Positions 45,862-55,229 of a stretch of 64,000 nucleotides of DNA are shown here, piece by piece; positions within the stretch are counted from its first letter, which is position 1; each line of letters opens with the position of its first letter. The stretch is from Desulfosediminicola ganghwensis (GTDB lineage: Bacteria > Desulfobacterota > Desulfobulbia > Desulfobulbales > Desulfocapsaceae). The stretch is from contig NZ_CP050699.1 in NCBI RefSeq assembly GCF_005116675.2, positions 4,054,001 to 4,118,000 of the forward strand, in the 5' to 3' direction. The notes under the pieces were generated by a model that saw only the letters and a list, made by a program, of their open reading frames with translations, ran no database searches and was not told the origin of the DNA. Made by a program: the position numbers and the translations under genes.

Positions 45862-47224
45862 TTTTTGCTGTGCTGAAATATATCAATAAGCCAGTGATAT
45901 CTACTACGGTGGTCAGTGCAGGGCTCGCCACAACTGCCGGATCAAGCTTCATCCTGACTGCGGCCATTGGCAGGATTGCACCAATCAATGTCGCAGTAAC
46001 AACCTGCATGCCCAAAGCAATTGCAATGGTTGCACCAATCATTGGCAATGAAAATCCCAGCGGAATATCACTGCCCGATGAAAGCCACATTACCTTACCA
46101 AACGAAAGTGTCGCCAAGATCACCGCCATCAGCAACGATACCCGAAACTCTTTAAATATTACCTTGAAGGCATCGCCAGCTCGTATCTCAGACAGGGCCA
46201 AAGCACGGATGACCACAGTTGCAGACTGACTGCCGGTATTCCCGCCAGTGTCAGCGACCATTGGCATATACAGCGCCAGCACCATCAGGGCCATCAGGGA
46301 ATCTTCGAAACTATGGATTATGGTACCCGATAGCAGACCAAGTATTGAAAGCCCTACGATCCAGGAAGCTCTGTTTTTGAAATGAACCCAGAATGATGTT
46401 TTCAGATACGTTCCAGCCTTATGCTGACCACTGATAGCCATCAGTTTTTCCAGATCTTCCTGTTGCTCCTGAGTAATGATATCAAGGGCATCATCGTGGG
46501 TGATGATACCGACCAAAGCATCTCTGCCGTTAATAACCGGCAAGGCGATGAGGTCATATTTCTGTATTTTTCTGGCAGCTTTCTCCTGATCGTCTTCGGC
46601 ACGGGCGAACAACACCTCTTTGTGCATAAACGTTTCGATTATCGCATCAGGTTGAGCTACAATGAGATCTTTCAGCGACACAAAACCTGTCAGCCTGCGC
46701 TCATCGTCTACCACATAGGCGTAATAAACAGTCTCTTTGGTTGGAGCTTCGAGGCGTATCTGGTCGATAGCCTCAGTCGCACTCATGCTTTTGCGGAGCG
46801 CAACATAATCTGAGTTCATTACAGAGCCGGCACTTTCCTCCGGATATGAGGTAAGCTTTCGTATATTTTCCCGCTCAGCCTTAGCCAGAGCCGGATACAA
46901 ATGCTCTCTCTGTTCGTCTGTAAGACGACGAAAGAGATTAGCCCTGTCATCCGAATACATTGCAGTCAAAATTAAGGCTACTACCTTACGATCAAGTGTT
47001 AAAACAAGATCGTAGAGTGTGTCCTCACCAAAGCTGCAGAGAATTTCGCGCCTTATTTCAAAAGAAGTAGCCTGAAGAACTTCCCATATTTCGTACGAAG
47101 AAAGTGTGCTGAGAGCTTCAGCCACTTCGGCAGGATGCTCGGCTTCGCAAAAATGACGGAGCGCTAGAGTGTTATTTTGTGCGAGATGGTGACGAAGATC
47201 AGTGGTGGTGTTGAGAGTGGTCAT
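45845..47224 (-). CDS. mgtE: MgtE magnesium transporter
   Basis: This 459-residue inner-membrane Mg2+ channel has an N-terminal helical magnesium-sensing domain (1-130), a CBS pair (about 130-255, with TVYYAYVVDDERRLTGFVSLKDL and PVINGRDALVGIITHDDAL), then five membrane helices with GGNTGSQSATVVIRALALSEI, the conserved pore segment. I take the ATG at 47224 (MTTLNTT), which has GAGGTG ahead; two upstream in-frame starts are weaker. It is a single gene. Confidence 0.95.
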   Translation of the reverse strand: MTTLNTTTDLRHHLAQNNTLALRHFCEAEHPAEVAEALSTLSSYEIWEVLQATSFEIRREILCSFGEDTLYDLVLTLDRKVVALILTAMYSDDRANLFRRLTDEQREHLYPALAKAERENIRKLTSYPEESAGSVMNSDYVALRKSMSATEAIDQIRLEAPTKETVYYAYVVDDERRLTGFVSLKDLIVAQPDAIIETFMHKEVLFARAEDDQEKAARKIQKYDLIALPVINGRDALVGIITHDDALDIITQEQQEDLEKLMAISGQHKAGTYLKTSFWVHFKNRASWIVGLSILGLLSGTIIHSFEDSLMALMVLALYMPMVADTGGNTGSQSATVVIRALALSEIRAGDAFKVIFKEFRVSLLMAVILATLSFGKVMWLSSGSDIPLGFSLPMIGATIAIALGMQVVTATLIGAILPMAAVRMKLDPAVVASPALTTVVDITGLLIYFSTAKIMLGI

Positions 47225-47801
47225 GCTGCACCTCATGTAAACCGCGCTAACCCACACGGCATGAGGCAAATGCTTTCTCAGCTTTAAAAGGCTGAAAAAA
47301 CATCATCACCACATGTGTGGGAACAAGCAGGGGGTATTCTGTTTTGTGATGTATTGAGTGAGTTCATGGCTCAAACTGCCATCTGGACTACCCATGTCAT
47401 TCTCCCAAATTTTTTCTATTTATGGCAACGGAACAGTACAACAAAAAACGTTCAGATAATTCCGTGCCCCCGAGCGTGCGGGAAATTAGTATAAAAGAAT
47501 GGTTCTAACAAGAAAAAACATCTTCAGCATTCCTTGATATAATACTCACCACTTACCCCTAACACCTTTTTTTCATTGAAATATCAGATAATTTTAACAT
47601 TCTTATGCATTATGTTAAAAATTGATTAGGTTGAGTGAAGCAATGAGCAGTTCTATACCGAGAAACTGCTCTATTTTTCATTTTGACAAAAGATCTGTCT
47701 ATTAAAACTGTTACATGTATTATTTCTTTGGGCAGGATGAGAACTTTACACAGAGCTCTTGGCTCTAGACAAAATATAACAAAATATTATTTGGGAATTA
47801 C
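47225..47801. other. Intergenic region with mgtE leader structure
   Basis: No gene is seen. In the mgtE leader (minus strand), CCCACAC (47315-47321 on the complement) can pair with GTGTGGG (47251-47257), enclosing a TCAGC/GCTGA hairpin (47278-47295). Such a fold just ahead of mgtE might act in Mg2+ control, but it does not show the known M-box consensus. The right part should hold the promoter of the LOG gene. Confidence 0.4.
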
Positions 47802-48347
47802 ATGAAATCCATATGTGTTTTTCTTGGCTCCAGCGTTGGTAAAGATCCGGCGTACATGAAATTAGCCAATCAAATGGGTACGACAATAGCTCGAAAAGGT
47901 TTGACGCTGGTGTATGGTGGTTCCTCGACCGGGTGCATGAATGAACTGGCAAACGCTGCTTTGCAAGAAGGTGGGACGGTAATTGGTGTTACCGTACAGA
48001 GCCTAAAAGACAAAGAGCAATTTCACAAAGGCCTAACTGAATTGCACGTCGTCCCAACCATGCATGAACGAAAGGACCTCATGGTCCAACTCTCCGACTC
48101 ATTCGTTGCCATGCCAGGAGGTATTGGAACTTTCGAGGAATTCTTTGAAGTATACACACTTCGCCAGCTTAACTATCATAACAAACCATGCGCCATTCTT
48201 GATGTAAACGGCTTCTATGCACCACTTAAAGAGATGATGGCGGTCACAGAGCGTGAAGGTTTCTTGAAACACTCATTCAGCGAGTGGGTATTGTGGTCTG
48301 AATCACCTTTGGAACTTGTTGAGATGCTTATTCAGGGGAAAGACTAA
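47802..48347 (+). CDS. LOG-family nucleotide phosphoribohydrolase
   Basis: This 181-residue Rossmann-type protein is of the TIGR00730/LOG family, which removes the base from cytokinin-type or other nucleoside 5'-monophosphates. Diagnostic motifs are YGGSSTGCMNELA, the PTMHERKDLM loop and the catalytic PGGIGTFEEFFE. The length is typical. It is a single gene with a hairpin terminator at 48597. Confidence 0.92.
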   Translation: MKSICVFLGSSVGKDPAYMKLANQMGTTIARKGLTLVYGGSSTGCMNELANAALQEGGTVIGVTVQSLKDKEQFHKGLTELHVVPTMHERKDLMVQLSDSFVAMPGGIGTFEEFFEVYTLRQLNYHNKPCAILDVNGFYAPLKEMMAVTEREGFLKHSFSEWVLWSESPLELVEMLIQGKD

Positions 48348-48676
48348 GAGTCAACTCTGTTAGTGTAATCGACCAGATGCTGAGTGTTGGAAATCAACGG
48401 CTTACTTAAAAGTGTAAACGATGTTATGACATTGTACTGTTCACATCAATCGCCAAAGACTGAGTGCTGACATTCCCTCTTTGGATCGGGTTATAAAGAA
48501 AATGCCAAGGGATTGTCGAAGGGGCTGTTTGGCACATAACAGTGCTTTTTTGATATTGCTACGATTTAAAATTTGCCGCAGCAATACAAGGCGAATGCTT
48601 TTGCAGCACTAAAAGTGTTGCAAAAGCCTCTTTATTCTTAAGGGGTGAAAAGGTCAGGGAAAAACTCCTGGCTGGT
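48348..48676. other. Gap between convergent genes
   Basis: About 330 bases hold no gene; the only feature is the stem-loop at 48597-48627. Confidence 0.4.
48597..48635 (+). terminator. Terminator after the LOG gene
   Basis: GCTTTTGCAGCAC pairs with GTGTTGCAAAAGC (one G-T pair) around five bases and is followed by CTCTTTATT. Confidence 0.65.
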
Positions 48677-49765
48677 TCACGTAAACATATTTTTCACTTT
48701 ATCGATTATCTGCTGGAGAGGGGTGATGAAATTAACTTCAACGGGCAGACCATCAATGCGTTCCTCCTCGGGAATAGGATCCACGGGAACAAGATGAACA
48801 ATTACCATCCGCTGGCGCCCGAGCATTGGCGTAGCAAGATAAGAAGGCAATCTTCCTGTTACACTAGGATTATATTGGACGCGGCCCTTAATGATTTTTC
48901 CAGATGGAAAAATGATATCTGCAATTTCGCCTTGCTGAACACGATCGACGTCACTTGGCTGCATAAATGAGGCGATGACTTGTCTGTCCTGACGGGCCAC
49001 ACTGATCATCTCTCCGCCTTTTTGCACAACCTGACCCTGCGTGACACTTATTTCTGTCACTTGTCCTGCGTAGGTTGCCATAACAGAAAGCTGCTGTCGT
49101 TTTGACTCTAATTTCTCCAACTTGGCAAACGCTTCGGTAAATTCGGGTGTTTTTCTTAGATCTTTCGGGGTCTGCTGCTGACGTTGTGACCATTGCTTGA
49201 GTTGATAATCAGCTCCGTTAAGCTGGGAGAGAGCCGTGTTCAACTGGGAAAGTGCCGCTTTCTGCTCAGCGACAGTTGCGGCTCTTTGCTGATAGAGGAA
49301 AGAGATATTAGCTAGCCGTTTCTTTTGATATACAACAGCATCTTCAGCCAGTTTTTTCTGTTTTAACAAATATTCTCCAGAGATAGAATCATCCTCAGGA
49401 TCAGCCAGAAGTCCATCGATGGTTCTTTGTATACGGGCAAGTTCATAGTCAAGTTCCTGATCCTTCAAAACTATCAGCTGATCACCAATATTTACCTGTT
49501 GTCCTCTCTCAACTTTGATTTCTTGCACAACACTATCCGCAGGGCTTTGGTATGGATGGAGATCCAGGACCACAAACCCTGATGAAGGGGCGATAAACAT
49601 GCTGATCATCATCTTTAGGCCAAAATAGATAAACGGACTTAAGACGATGAGCAGTGTAAGACGCCATTTTAGATTGGCTAAGGTGCGCTTGGCAGGGCCA
49701 TATTGAACAGGTATCTGCCCTTCTCGGGTAGGATCTCTCCGCTTACGATTATAGCTGATCTTCAT
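48677..49765 (-). CDS. HlyD-type periplasmic adaptor of the exopolysaccharide locus
   Basis: This 362-residue membrane fusion protein has one N-terminal membrane helix at about 37-57, a first lipoyl half (VVQEIKVERGQQVNIGDQLIVLKD), a coiled-coil hairpin (about 105-225), a second lipoyl half (YAGQVTEISVTQGQVVQKGGEMISV), and a beta-barrel segment. No PilZ domain is present. It is the last gene of the four-gene operon, 14 bases after the TolC-like gene. In Sinorhizobium a similar adaptor (BgsB) works with a GT2 synthase to make mixed-linkage glucan, so it probably bridges the synthase and the outer-membrane tunnel here. Confidence 0.88.
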   Translation of the reverse strand: MKISYNRKRRDPTREGQIPVQYGPAKRTLANLKWRLTLLIVLSPFIYFGLKMMISMFIAPSSGFVVLDLHPYQSPADSVVQEIKVERGQQVNIGDQLIVLKDQELDYELARIQRTIDGLLADPEDDSISGEYLLKQKKLAEDAVVYQKKRLANISFLYQQRAATVAEQKAALSQLNTALSQLNGADYQLKQWSQRQQQTPKDLRKTPEFTEAFAKLEKLESKRQQLSVMATYAGQVTEISVTQGQVVQKGGEMISVARQDRQVIASFMQPSDVDRVQQGEIADIIFPSGKIIKGRVQYNPSVTGRLPSYLATPMLGRQRMVIVHLVPVDPIPEEERIDGLPVEVNFITPLQQIIDKVKNMFT

Positions 49766-49779
49766 TCTCTATTCCGACT

Positions 49780-52014
49780 TTATTTCACTTTAGAAGCTTT
49801 CAGGAATTGTGTGTATGATACCCAGTCCTGAATATATACATCTCCGTGCCATCCAGCAGTAACATCACCAGCTATAAAGTCCTGCCTAACCTTCTCAAAG
49901 ACTTCTCTATCCTGATGAGCATAACTGTTTTTAAATCCCAAGGAAGGTTCAACACTTTGAGCAATCGCAAACTGTATCTTTGGATACTCTTTAGAAAAGC
50001 TGGCCATCTGTTCAGCAACACTTTTGTGATCAGTACGATAGATCATTACCACAACTCTATTAAGCGGCAGGTTGCTCAGTCCGCAACCGAAACAGATAGT
50101 GGTCTGTTGTTTGTCGAGCAATCTTGGATGTATACTTACTTCAATTGGATGCTCGCTAACCTCAGTTGCGACCTGTGTTGTCCTCAGCAATTGAGCAGAT
50201 AGGTACTCAAGTCCATAGTTCTTTACATCCAGTTGAGATGGCTCCATGTCCAGATGCACACTTGCAAAGTTAAACTGATTCACACCCTGCAGTATTTCCA
50301 TCAATCGATCACGAAACTCTGGCAAAATCCATGTTGGTTCGCCAAGCAACAGGCTGACTGTCAGTCCATGCTTCTGACAATCAGCTAAAACCTGTCTCAG
50401 ATGCATTGTTCCCTCAGCGCTCTTGATATAGGCAAGTAAACCTTGGTCTAAAGAGACTAAGATCTTGGCGATTGATTGTTTCTTAAAGAGCAATGGTGAG
50501 AAATCATTATCGAAAATGATTGCACCATCCCACAGATACACGGCTGTTACTGGTTTTATGCTGGTCTCTGTCAGTGAAATATTTTCTGATGCTCCCTCGA
50601 CGAACGAACTCGCTAAAGATGTTTCAAGGGGCAAAATGACAGAGGTCTCACTGGAAACCAGTGATTTTCTGGTGGCTTCTTCAGGACAAAAACGCAAAAT
50701 TTTGGCTGCACTCTGTAAAAAGCGAATTTCCCCATCGACAAAATCTATGGCTGAGCGGTAATATCGATATCGGGCCTGCTGATATTGTTCAAAAACATCC
50801 CCATCAACTCTGTCGAGACGAAGGGTCCTCTCTCGCAACTGTTCGGTTCTCGCTTGCAACTGCCTTGCGTTATCACTTTTTCTTGAACGTTCCGAATCGA
50901 AGTTACGCAGACGATCCGTCAAGTTGAACTTAACCTCTGCAGTTTTGGCGGCCAAATCTTGTTGATATCGCCTCAAACGCTTTTGTGTCACCAGATGATT
51001 ACTTGCATCCGCCGCAAAGGGATTGAGCGGCATAATCACATCAAGGCTCACCAAGCCCCCATAACCAATATCTGTATTAACATTTTCGGAACTGGCGACA
51101 AATCCCCTCACAGTGAAGTTGCCCTTCACATCATTTTTCAGATAACGCTGTTTCTTGAGTTGCAGATCAACCATGTTTTGGTACATAAGAATTTCAGGAT
51201 CTTGGTGCAGGACAGTAAGTCCGTCATCCACGTTTTCGCATGTCATCGGCAGGTCGGGCACATATGCCAGTGGGCTGGCAATACGGATTTCAGTCAACAG
51301 CTGAATGATATCACGAGCACGTTCCGCTGCATTCATATTAACTTTCCGCTCACGTTCGACACGTTCTAAAACGGTTATAAAATCATAGTAATCAGAAGGT
51401 AATATCAGGCCAAGATCTTTACGTCTGCTGAGTACATGGCGATCATTGGACTCACTGCTAAGAAACGCCTCCGCAAGAGCAATCTTTTTTTCTGTTCCCC
51501 ACAATATTATATAACTGAGGCGCAATTGCTCCAAAGCCTCACGGCGGTTAAGCTCTACCTTGAGATGCGCATTTTCTGCAACAGCTTCAAGCTCCAGCAG
51601 ATTTGCCGTTTCGTCTTTATACTTGCCAAACAGTGGGTAAGTAAGGCCTGCAGTAATTTGAGCAGGATAATATTCTTTGCGCTTATTCGAGCTAAGTTGC
51701 TCATTGGTGTAACCACCTCTGGCTGAACCAACTATCTTCCACCCTATAACCTTCTGTTCATGATTAAGCTGAGCCTGTAGCTCTTCTAATAATGCAATTT
51801 CTGAAATTACTGCAGGAGAACTCTCGACAGCTTGTTCAAGTGCTGCTAGTGAATAATTTGAAGCATTTTTCTTGCTCGCTGCGACATTTTTATCCGCTGA
51901 AGAAGCTGGTGAATTCGTAAAAAAGCACAACGTAATCAGGCATAGAACTGGGAGCAAAGCAGGCTTGTGCTTTAACGTACCGGGCAATTTATTTTTATTG
52001 AGCAGAGAGATCAT
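49780..52014 (-). CDS. TolC-like outer-membrane protein fused to a glycosidase-like barrel
   Basis: This 744-residue exported protein has a signal peptide at about 1-40. Residues 50-470 have the long amphipathic helices and repeated Asn/Arg/Leu patterns of the TolC family, with beta-strand segments YYPAQITAGLTYPLFG and GGLVSLDVIMPLNP. Residues about 490-744 form a separate alpha/beta domain with strands AVYLWDGAIIF, TVSLLLGEPTW, FASVHLDMEP (583-592), IEVSIHP and VVVMIYRT. This is a TIM-barrel glycoside-hydrolase-like pattern, in which the Asp/Glu after strand four would be the acid/base. I know no standard TolC protein with such a tail. It lies between the synthase and the HlyD adaptor. Confidence 0.8.
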   Translation of the reverse strand: MISLLNKNKLPGTLKHKPALLPVLCLITLCFFTNSPASSADKNVAASKKNASNYSLAALEQAVESSPAVISEIALLEELQAQLNHEQKVIGWKIVGSARGGYTNEQLSSNKRKEYYPAQITAGLTYPLFGKYKDETANLLELEAVAENAHLKVELNRREALEQLRLSYIILWGTEKKIALAEAFLSSESNDRHVLSRRKDLGLILPSDYYDFITVLERVERERKVNMNAAERARDIIQLLTEIRIASPLAYVPDLPMTCENVDDGLTVLHQDPEILMYQNMVDLQLKKQRYLKNDVKGNFTVRGFVASSENVNTDIGYGGLVSLDVIMPLNPFAADASNHLVTQKRLRRYQQDLAAKTAEVKFNLTDRLRNFDSERSRKSDNARQLQARTEQLRERTLRLDRVDGDVFEQYQQARYRYYRSAIDFVDGEIRFLQSAAKILRFCPEEATRKSLVSSETSVILPLETSLASSFVEGASENISLTETSIKPVTAVYLWDGAIIFDNDFSPLLFKKQSIAKILVSLDQGLLAYIKSAEGTMHLRQVLADCQKHGLTVSLLLGEPTWILPEFRDRLMEILQGVNQFNFASVHLDMEPSQLDVKNYGLEYLSAQLLRTTQVATEVSEHPIEVSIHPRLLDKQQTTICFGCGLSNLPLNRVVVMIYRTDHKSVAEQMASFSKEYPKIQFAIAQSVEPSLGFKNSYAHQDREVFEKVRQDFIAGDVTAGWHGDVYIQDWVSYTQFLKASKVK

Positions 52015-52025
52015 CGGGTCCTTAG

Positions 52026-53372
52026 TTAAAATTTAGTTTTCTTTAAAACCCACCATGGAGCCATTGATGAATCTAAATGAGCGTTCTGGATCAATTCTTT
52101 TAGTGAGGCAACAGCAGACCAGACTCTGACCACAAATGAAAAAATAGGGAAAAACGGCAAATAAAATATCAGAGCAGCATCCTGCAACTGCCGTTCTGAT
52201 AAAAATATCAAAAAGACCAAGTACATAAATGCGCTGACAACCAGGTATGCCAAATAGATAAACAACATTATTGCAGCTACAAGCTCCGGCGGGAAAACTA
52301 CAATAATATAAACTGTATACAATACAATCAGAAAAGGCATGACAATTTGAAAAAACAAACCTGTCCAGACCATCATGAACGAATTGCGCCAACCAAGAAG
52401 GCCAGGTCGAATACGAGATTTATGTTTTTTCAGATAAAGGTAGAGCAGATCACCGTCCCAACGTAATCGCTGTGAAAAAAACTGACGCAATGTTACGGGT
52501 GCATCTGTATGGCCTATGGCCTTGGGAGCAAAAACAATACGTAGAGATGGGTATCTTCCAAGGTATCCTTTTATTCGAATCGTCAAATCAAGATCTTCTG
52601 CTGTCCCTGCATCCCATCCGCCGACCTGTTCTAAAAATTGCCGCCGATGTATACCAAAGGCACCTGAAATATTATTGACAATGTTAAACTCGCTCAGTCC
52701 AGTCTTACCGAGATAAATTGAGATAAGATATTCAATTGCCTGTAGTTTCGTGATTAGTGAAGATGTTATATTCCGGACTCGAAGATTGCCTGCGACAGAG
52801 ACCACATTGTCATCAGTAAAAGGTCGTGTCGCTTCAAAGACCATATCGTTGTCAAAAGAAGTGTCGCCATCAAGGGCCATCACAATTTCTCCTTGTGACA
52901 GGCTAAGGCCTAGATTCATTGAGGACACACGCCCGCCCCGCTGCCATTTTGGAATAATCCGCAGGGTTCTGTTTGGGAAATTGCTCACATAGGCTTCCAT
53001 TGATTTTGCAGCTCTATAGGTGGAAGCGTTCTGGGCAGCACCATCCATGATGGCGAGAATTTCTATTGGCCCTTCGTATATCTGCTCCGTCAGACTGCGA
53101 ATGGTCAGTTTAACAGCATCTTCTTCAGAATAGCAGAGTGCAATGCAGGATACTGAGGGGACATAGCCGGCAGAAGGAGCAGGGGTTAATCTTTTCCTTA
53201 ACAAATAAAAAAACACCCCGACGACAATCAGCAAATACAGAGGAAACTCAAGAAAAAGCGCAAATGGCACAAATTTCAAGATAAATCCATCTAAATGAGC
53301 AAGTGGTGTGACAAAAAAACCCTGGAAAATCAACAGAACATCTAAGAAAAATCCTTTTGTCTGAACCAGCAT
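52026..53372 (-). CDS. Membrane glycosyltransferase family 2 polysaccharide synthase
   Basis: This 448-residue processive GT2 enzyme of the cellulose/PNAG/mixed-linkage-glucan synthase type sits in the inner membrane. A membrane helix at about 37-57 is followed by the cytoplasmic GT-A domain: Asp110, DGD at 168-170, AED at 258-260 and QRLRW at 301-305 are the complete D, DxD, (T)ED and QxxRW set. Four to five membrane helices follow (about 325-440). It lacks a PilZ domain, so any cyclic-di-GMP control must be indirect. It lies 11 bases after the regulator gene and 11 before the TolC-like gene, a tight operon. Confidence 0.9.
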   Translation of the reverse strand: MLVQTKGFFLDVLLIFQGFFVTPLAHLDGFILKFVPFALFLEFPLYLLIVVGVFFYLLRKRLTPAPSAGYVPSVSCIALCYSEEDAVKLTIRSLTEQIYEGPIEILAIMDGAAQNASTYRAAKSMEAYVSNFPNRTLRIIPKWQRGGRVSSMNLGLSLSQGEIVMALDGDTSFDNDMVFEATRPFTDDNVVSVAGNLRVRNITSSLITKLQAIEYLISIYLGKTGLSEFNIVNNISGAFGIHRRQFLEQVGGWDAGTAEDLDLTIRIKGYLGRYPSLRIVFAPKAIGHTDAPVTLRQFFSQRLRWDGDLLYLYLKKHKSRIRPGLLGWRNSFMMVWTGLFFQIVMPFLIVLYTVYIIVVFPPELVAAIMLFIYLAYLVVSAFMYLVFLIFLSERQLQDAALIFYLPFFPIFSFVVRVWSAVASLKELIQNAHLDSSMAPWWVLKKTKF

Positions 53373-53383
53373 AAAACGCCTCG

Positions 53384-54799
53384 TTAATTGATACTTAGCT
53401 GCTGCTGTATCAGTTCGATAATTTTTTCAGGTGTATCGTGTTCCTGGGACTCGCCAGGAATTGTCATTGCTGCAATACGGAAATCAAGGCTCGTGTGGCT
53501 TCCCTTTTGCGCTACGCCGGTTTTGGTTTTTAGTATTCGTTCTATCACAACTTTGCGACCTTCAAGGTCAGTCTTTGGTAGCAGAAACCAGATATCATTC
53601 TTGCCACCTAAAGAGGTAATATCGGTAGTTCTAAGATGTGATTTAACTCGCGTGATGTATTCGTCTACCAGTTCAAGTAAACGAGCAATTCCTAAATTTT
53701 CCTCAATATCGTCAAAGTTAGTAGCTCTAATAGCAAAGATGGTAAATTCATCATCTCTATAACGTTGAGTCATTGTGAAAAGCCAACTAAATAGATAAAG
53801 AAAATAAGGATAATTTACATTATCCAAGCTGTCGAACAAAGTTGAGGCTTCTTCTATTTGACCTGTCTTGGCAGCGATAATCGCTTTTTCGGTGAGGGAA
53901 TAGTTTCTATAGTTTTTAACCTCTAGATCTTCCGGTTCTGTCATTTTTCCACAACGAGGACAAACAGCGACAATAAGTGGATCCGAAAAAGTACTATGGC
54001 AGTCAGTGCAGGTATAATTCTCAAGTGGCCTGTCATAATCAGTGCCGATGTGTCGCAGTCGCTCGCTACATTGAGGGCATACCAGATGTCCTGGTTGGGT
54101 TTTAAACTCTTTTTCAGGTTTCACAGCACCGCAGGTAAAGCAATGCAAGAAGGACTCTTGTTGAATCTGGATTGAACGACAGTTGCAACAAACGTCAATA
54201 TAACTTGGGTTTGCAAGTTGGCAGTGAGGGCAATTCCGTACTCGGTCAACGAGCTTTCCTTCTTCTAGCAGAGATCTCTGAACCTGCATGGCCAGCCAGT
54301 CGTCCGTTTGTCTGGAAAAGCCAATCAACAGCTCCACCTCTGGATACGTATACATAGCTGGAGATTGCCAATCCTTTACCGGGGCAATATCCTTACCACG
54401 CACATACATATAGAGAAGTACAGAGAAAAGAGGACTTGCAAGGACCTTATGAAAATCATACATCAGTCCATTGAGCCTCTCACAAATAGGTTGAGCACGC
54501 TCAAGCGCTTCTTGGGTACTACTTACAAGCCCATCGGACAGAGCATCTGGTGCAGAGCCAATTGGCTCTGTTAAAAAAATAGGTTTAAGGCAAAATTGCA
54601 GTTGAGTTCTTAGCCGAAGCAGTTGGTCTTCTTTTATCTCTATATTCTTTATGTCAAGAACAACTGCAGAATATGCGAAGATCGAAGGGTCAAGAGAGTT
54701 TCCTGTAATCCTAGGAGCTTCGAGGAGATGCACCTCTTTATCCCAGTGATTGGGTCTATCTGTGAGTACCAATATGTTCACTTGTCTATCATCTATCAT
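53384..54799 (-). CDS. TackOD1 zinc-ribbon / degenerate GGDEF regulator
   Basis: This protein has about 471 residues. Residues 1-100 form an alpha/beta receiver-like domain (QVNILVLTDRPNHWD). About residues 190-285 form three zinc ribbons with 12 cysteines (CPHC/CxNC, CFTC/CPQC, CTDC/CPRC) and the LRHIGTDYDRP signature of the TackOD1 output domain. Residues 320-471 look like a GGDEF fold without the GGDEF motif. The open frame actually continues to 55054, but those N-terminal residues match an IS3 transposase end, so I start at the ATG at 54799 although it has no good ribosome site. It is first in the exopolysaccharide operon and probably controls the synthase. Confidence 0.75.
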   Translation of the reverse strand: MIDDRQVNILVLTDRPNHWDKEVHLLEAPRITGNSLDPSIFAYSAVVLDIKNIEIKEDQLLRLRTQLQFCLKPIFLTEPIGSAPDALSDGLVSSTQEALERAQPICERLNGLMYDFHKVLASPLFSVLLYMYVRGKDIAPVKDWQSPAMYTYPEVELLIGFSRQTDDWLAMQVQRSLLEEGKLVDRVRNCPHCQLANPSYIDVCCNCRSIQIQQESFLHCFTCGAVKPEKEFKTQPGHLVCPQCSERLRHIGTDYDRPLENYTCTDCHSTFSDPLIVAVCPRCGKMTEPEDLEVKNYRNYSLTEKAIIAAKTGQIEEASTLFDSLDNVNYPYFLYLFSWLFTMTQRYRDDEFTIFAIRATNFDDIEENLGIARLLELVDEYITRVKSHLRTTDITSLGGKNDIWFLLPKTDLEGRKVVIERILKTKTGVAQKGSHTSLDFRIAAMTIPGESQEHDTPEKIIELIQQQLSIN

Positions 54800-54924
54800 C
54801 AGTTCGCATAAGTAATTATTATCAAGAAATACTGAACTGCCCCGGTTTTTTCTAAGACAGTTTTCGTTTGAGTCAAGCAGCCTTTCTTGACTCTTCCGGT
54901 TGATAATACTCTTTCTCACGTTTG

Positions 54925-55054
54925 AGTGGGGAATTTTTTTTATTGGTTCCAGTATCCGGCAATTATTAAAACAATCCACCCACTCCAGCGTTGCATATTC
55001 AACAGCATCACAACCCTTCCAGGGACCTCGATGGTAAAAGACTGCTGGGTTCAA
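54925..55054 (-). pseudogene. IS3-family transposase C-terminal remnant
   Basis: The translated segment reading HRGPWKG, VEYATLEWVD, FNN and LEPIKKIP is the C-terminal DDE-region signature of IS3-family OrfB transposases. The rest of the element is missing. It runs in frame into the TackOD1 gene, so an automatic start at 55054 would join unrelated proteins. Confidence 0.75.
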
Positions 55055-55229
55055 ATAATAAGTGCAACACTCTTACCTATAAAGGCTTCCAGGGGAGTTA
55101 GCCCTGCAAGTACATTTCTCGGTGTTAGGATTAACAATAAAAACCTATCTTCTATTTTCTGCTCAGACAGAACTGAAATATCAAATCCCTTGGGCCAGAA
55201 ACGTCGAGTTCTGCCATTTGTATTTTCAT
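55051..55229 (-). pseudogene. IS30-family transposase C-terminal remnant
   Basis: The segment NENTNGR, RFWPKG, LSEQKIED, LTPRNVLAGLTPLEAF is the end of an IS30-type transposase. It is cut directly by the left inverted repeat of the IS4 element and overlaps the IS3 remnant at its end. A frame is open only because the IS4 repeat supplies a GTG. Confidence 0.75.
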
